From the NCBI GenBank assembly GCA_964494505.1, contig CAZBRO010000058.1, positions 1 to 6,211 of the forward strand: a stretch of 6,211 nucleotides of DNA, read 5' to 3'. This DNA is from CAIYRG01 sp964494505 (GTDB lineage Bacteria > Pseudomonadota > Alphaproteobacteria > Micropepsales > Micropepsaceae). Numbering within the stretch: position 1 is the first letter of the stretch; the number at the start of each line of letters is the position of its first letter. The translations under genes were made by a program, and so were the position numbers. This document shows, piece by piece, positions 4,860 to 6,211 of the stretch. A model generated the notes under the pieces. The model saw only the letters and a list, made by a program, of their open reading frames with translations, was not told the DNA's origin and ran no database searches.

Positions 4860-6211
4860 GGAGCTGTGGCCGAGAGGCTGAAGGCGACGGTTTGCTAAAC
4901 CGTTATACGATGTAAAGTCGTATCGAGGGTTCGAATCCCTCCGGCTCCGCCATTTCGGTCCCTGAGTGGGCACTGCGTTTGCGCCGCCGTTCGCCACAAG
5001 CGTCTGGAGCAGCTTGGACTTCGATCCCATGATCCGCACTTCGCCGTCACTGACCTCGACCCGCTGAGCGAGCGCGCGAAGATGGTCGCGGCGGTAGCCG
5101 CCCCCTTCAAGCCGGATACGCTGACGCGCGGCGTGGGCGAATTTGCTCAGCATCTGCGGTGTGAGCGCCTGGCTCCCTGAGTTCTGAAGTATGGCCTGGG
5201 CGCGCTCGGCATCGGCCTTCGCCTGATCGCGGATGGCCTTGAGGCCGCCGATGCGGTCCTTGAGCGCCGGGTCGTTCAAGTCGGCGACGCCCGCCTCGAT
5301 GGCGTCGTAGAGGCGCTTGAGGCGCGCTTCGGATTCCGCCGCGCGCCGGTTCAGTTCGCCAATGTGCTCATGCTGGCGCTCGGATCGCTCCTGCCGCCGG
5401 TCGAGCACGGTGGCGAGGATCGTTTCCAGCCGCTCAGGCTGGAGGAGACGGTCTTCGAGATGGCTGGCGACAAGATCGTCCAACTTGTCCATCGGCACCG
5501 CCATACCCTCGCAGGCTGTCGGCCCCTGCCGGGCTTTCATCGAACAGGCGTAGTAACGATAGCGCCCGCCCTTGCCGGTGCGAATGGTCATGGCGCCCCC
5601 GCACTTGGCGCAGTGGATCAGGCCGGTGAGCATCGTCGGGCCGCTGATGACGGCGGATGGCGTCACAGTGGGATGTCGGGCCTTGAGTAGCGTCTGCACC
5701 GCGTCGAAGGTCTCGCGGTCGATGAGCGGCGGGACGGGCACGACGACGATCTCGCTGACGGGTTTCAGCGCTTTGGACTTGGCCCGCTTGTTGAACTCAT
5801 GCTCGCCCATGTAGGTGCGGCGGGTCAGGATGCGGTGGACTTGACCGATGCCCCAACGGCCTCCGTCGCGCGTGAATATGCGGTTGCCGTTCAGGTGGCT
5901 GACGATGTTCTTGACGCCCATCTGGCCCTTGACGCCGTCGCCATGTAGCGCAAGCCGGTAGATCAGGCGCACCGTTTCGGCGTGGAGCGGGTCGATCTCG
6001 AGCTTCTTCTTGACCTTGGCGCCGCGTTGCTCGGCCGCGACGACACGGTAGCCGATGGGCGGCAGCGAACCGTTCCAAAAACCCTGCCGGGCGTTTTCTT
6101 TCAAGGCGCGAATGACGTGCTTGGCGTTCTCCTTGGACTGATACTCGTCGAACAGTGCCATGATCTGCCGCATCATGACGTGCATCGGATCGTCGCCCAT
6201 CTCCTGGGTGA
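4845..6211 (-). CDS. Large serine recombinase (site-specific integrase), C-terminal part
   Basis: The frame is open to the right edge, so the N-terminal catalytic resolvase domain with its active-site serine is outside the window. ATG at 6200 has AGGAG before it but lies inside the protein. Counting from that Met, residues about 5-45 carry the FDEYQSKENAKHV and ENARQGFWNG pattern at the start of the Recombinase (PF07508-like) DNA-binding domain, which runs to about 170. A zinc ribbon follows (Cys197, Cys200, Cys219, Cys230). Residues about 265-340 are a long charged coiled coil, as in phage-type large serine integrases, where it controls synapsis and direction. The last 35 residues, from Trp417, are translated from the antisense of tRNA-Ser and beyond: Trp417 is the complement of CCA, and all 31 tRNA codons are in phase. 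The native end of the conserved protein is therefore near residue 416. Confidence 0.93.
   Translation of the reverse strand, partial: TQEMGDDPMHVMMRQIMALFDEYQSKENAKHVIRALKENARQGFWNGSLPPIGYRVVAAEQRGAKVKKKLEIDPLHAETVRLIYRLALHGDGVKGQMGVKNIVSHLNGNRIFTRDGGRWGIGQVHRILTRRTYMGEHEFNKRAKSKALKPVSEIVVVPVPPLIDRETFDAVQTLLKARHPTVTPSAVISGPTMLTGLIHCAKCGGAMTIRTGKGGRYRYYACSMKARQGPTACEGMAVPMDKLDDLVASHLEDRLLQPERLETILATVLDRRQERSERQHEHIGELNRRAAESEARLKRLYDAIEAGVADLNDPALKDRIGGLKAIRDQAKADAERAQAILQNSGSQALTPQMLSKFAHAARQRIRLEGGGYRRDHLRALAQRVEVSDGEVRIMGSKSKLLQTLVANGGANAVPTQGPKWRSRRDSNPRYDFTSYNGLANRRLQPLGHSSAQRN
4860..4952 (+). tRNA. tRNA-Ser (anticodon GCU)
   Basis: A full class II cloverleaf can be folded. The acceptor stem is GGAGCTG (4860-4866) with CGGCTCC (4942-4948), including one G-U pair. 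The anticodon stem ACGGT/ACCGT closes the loop TTGCTAA, with anticodon GCT at 4894-4896, reading AGC and AGU serine codons. The long variable arm ATACGA/TCGTAT (4905-4923) is typical of serine tRNAs. The T arm GAGGG-TTCGAAT-CCCTC lies at 4925-4941. Discriminator G4949 and an encoded CCA (4950-4952) complete it. The gene is intact although a serine recombinase frame runs through it antisense, which suggests that its 3' end was restored on integration of the neighbouring element. Confidence 0.97.
4953..6211. mobile_element. Probable end of an integrative element at the tRNA-Ser 3' end
   Basis: A large serine recombinase gene lies directly against the 3' end of tRNA-Ser and reads toward it, the usual arrangement for an integrase next to its attachment site. 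The recombinase frame passes into host tRNA sequence without a stop, as expected when the attachment site lies at the 3' end of the integrase gene. The boundary is placed at 4953 only because the tRNA ends at 4952; the crossover may be inside the tRNA. The element's type (phage, ICE or genomic island) and its other end are not in the window. Confidence 0.55.

Noticed and set aside
4860..4952. Recombinase C-terminal tail as a conserved protein motif
   Set aside because: The RSRRDSNPRY string is the antisense translation of a tRNA-Ser T arm, seen widely as an annotation artefact.
6198..6205. ATG at 6200 preceded by AGGAG as the start of the recombinase
   Set aside because: The frame is open upstream to the window edge, and the residues here lie inside the conserved region linking the catalytic and DNA-binding domains, so a full gene would start beyond the window.
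1..6211. CRISPR array, insertion sequence, toxin-antitoxin or defence system
   Set aside because: No regularly spaced repeats, transposase, terminal inverted repeats or paired small toxin-like genes were seen; only the integrase end of a possible element is present.

Overview
The window looks chromosomal and comes from a GC-rich alphaproteobacterium. The left edge holds the first 84 bases of a 16S rRNA gene on the minus strand. Its 5' end has the CAACTTGAGAGTTTGATCC start and a GGGCGTAGCAATACGTC variable region of the kind found in Hyphomicrobiales close to Bradyrhizobium, Rhodopseudomonas or Nitrobacter. That placement rests on only 84 bases and on recall, so it is tentative below the class level.

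Layout, left to right. (1) 1-399: start of an rRNA operon reading leftward off the window, with a near-consensus promoter (TTGACA-N17-TATATA), a GC-rich discriminator, a structured leader of about 280 nt and a boxA antitermination element. (2) 545-3213: five minus-strand genes. These are a small Pro/Ala-rich exported protein, an exported coiled-coil plus PRC-barrel-like protein, a single-pass membrane protein, a cupin and a two-CBS-domain protein; the last two form an operon. (3) 3214-3585: a non-coding stretch with tandem hairpins. (4) 3586-3714: a 42-residue membrane peptide on the plus strand, convergent with (5) 3797-4603, an exported S1/P1-family zinc nuclease with all expected metal ligands. 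(6) 4860-4952: tRNA-Ser(GCU) on the plus strand. (7) 4845-6211: the C-terminal part of a large serine recombinase on the minus strand, whose frame runs in phase through the whole antisense of the tRNA and stops just beyond it. The right part of the window therefore looks like one end of an integrative element sitting at the 3' end of the tRNA gene.

The small envelope and regulatory genes resemble a stress-response set. The PRC-barrel gene has an exact match to the alphaproteobacterial EcfG general-stress promoter (GGAAC-N16-CGTT) upstream of it, and a weaker match lies upstream of the CBS-cupin operon. I see no CRISPR array, insertion sequence or toxin-antitoxin pair, and no clearly unprecedented system. 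The observations most worth following are the recombinase/tRNA junction, the EcfG promoter, and the small unrecognised envelope genes.
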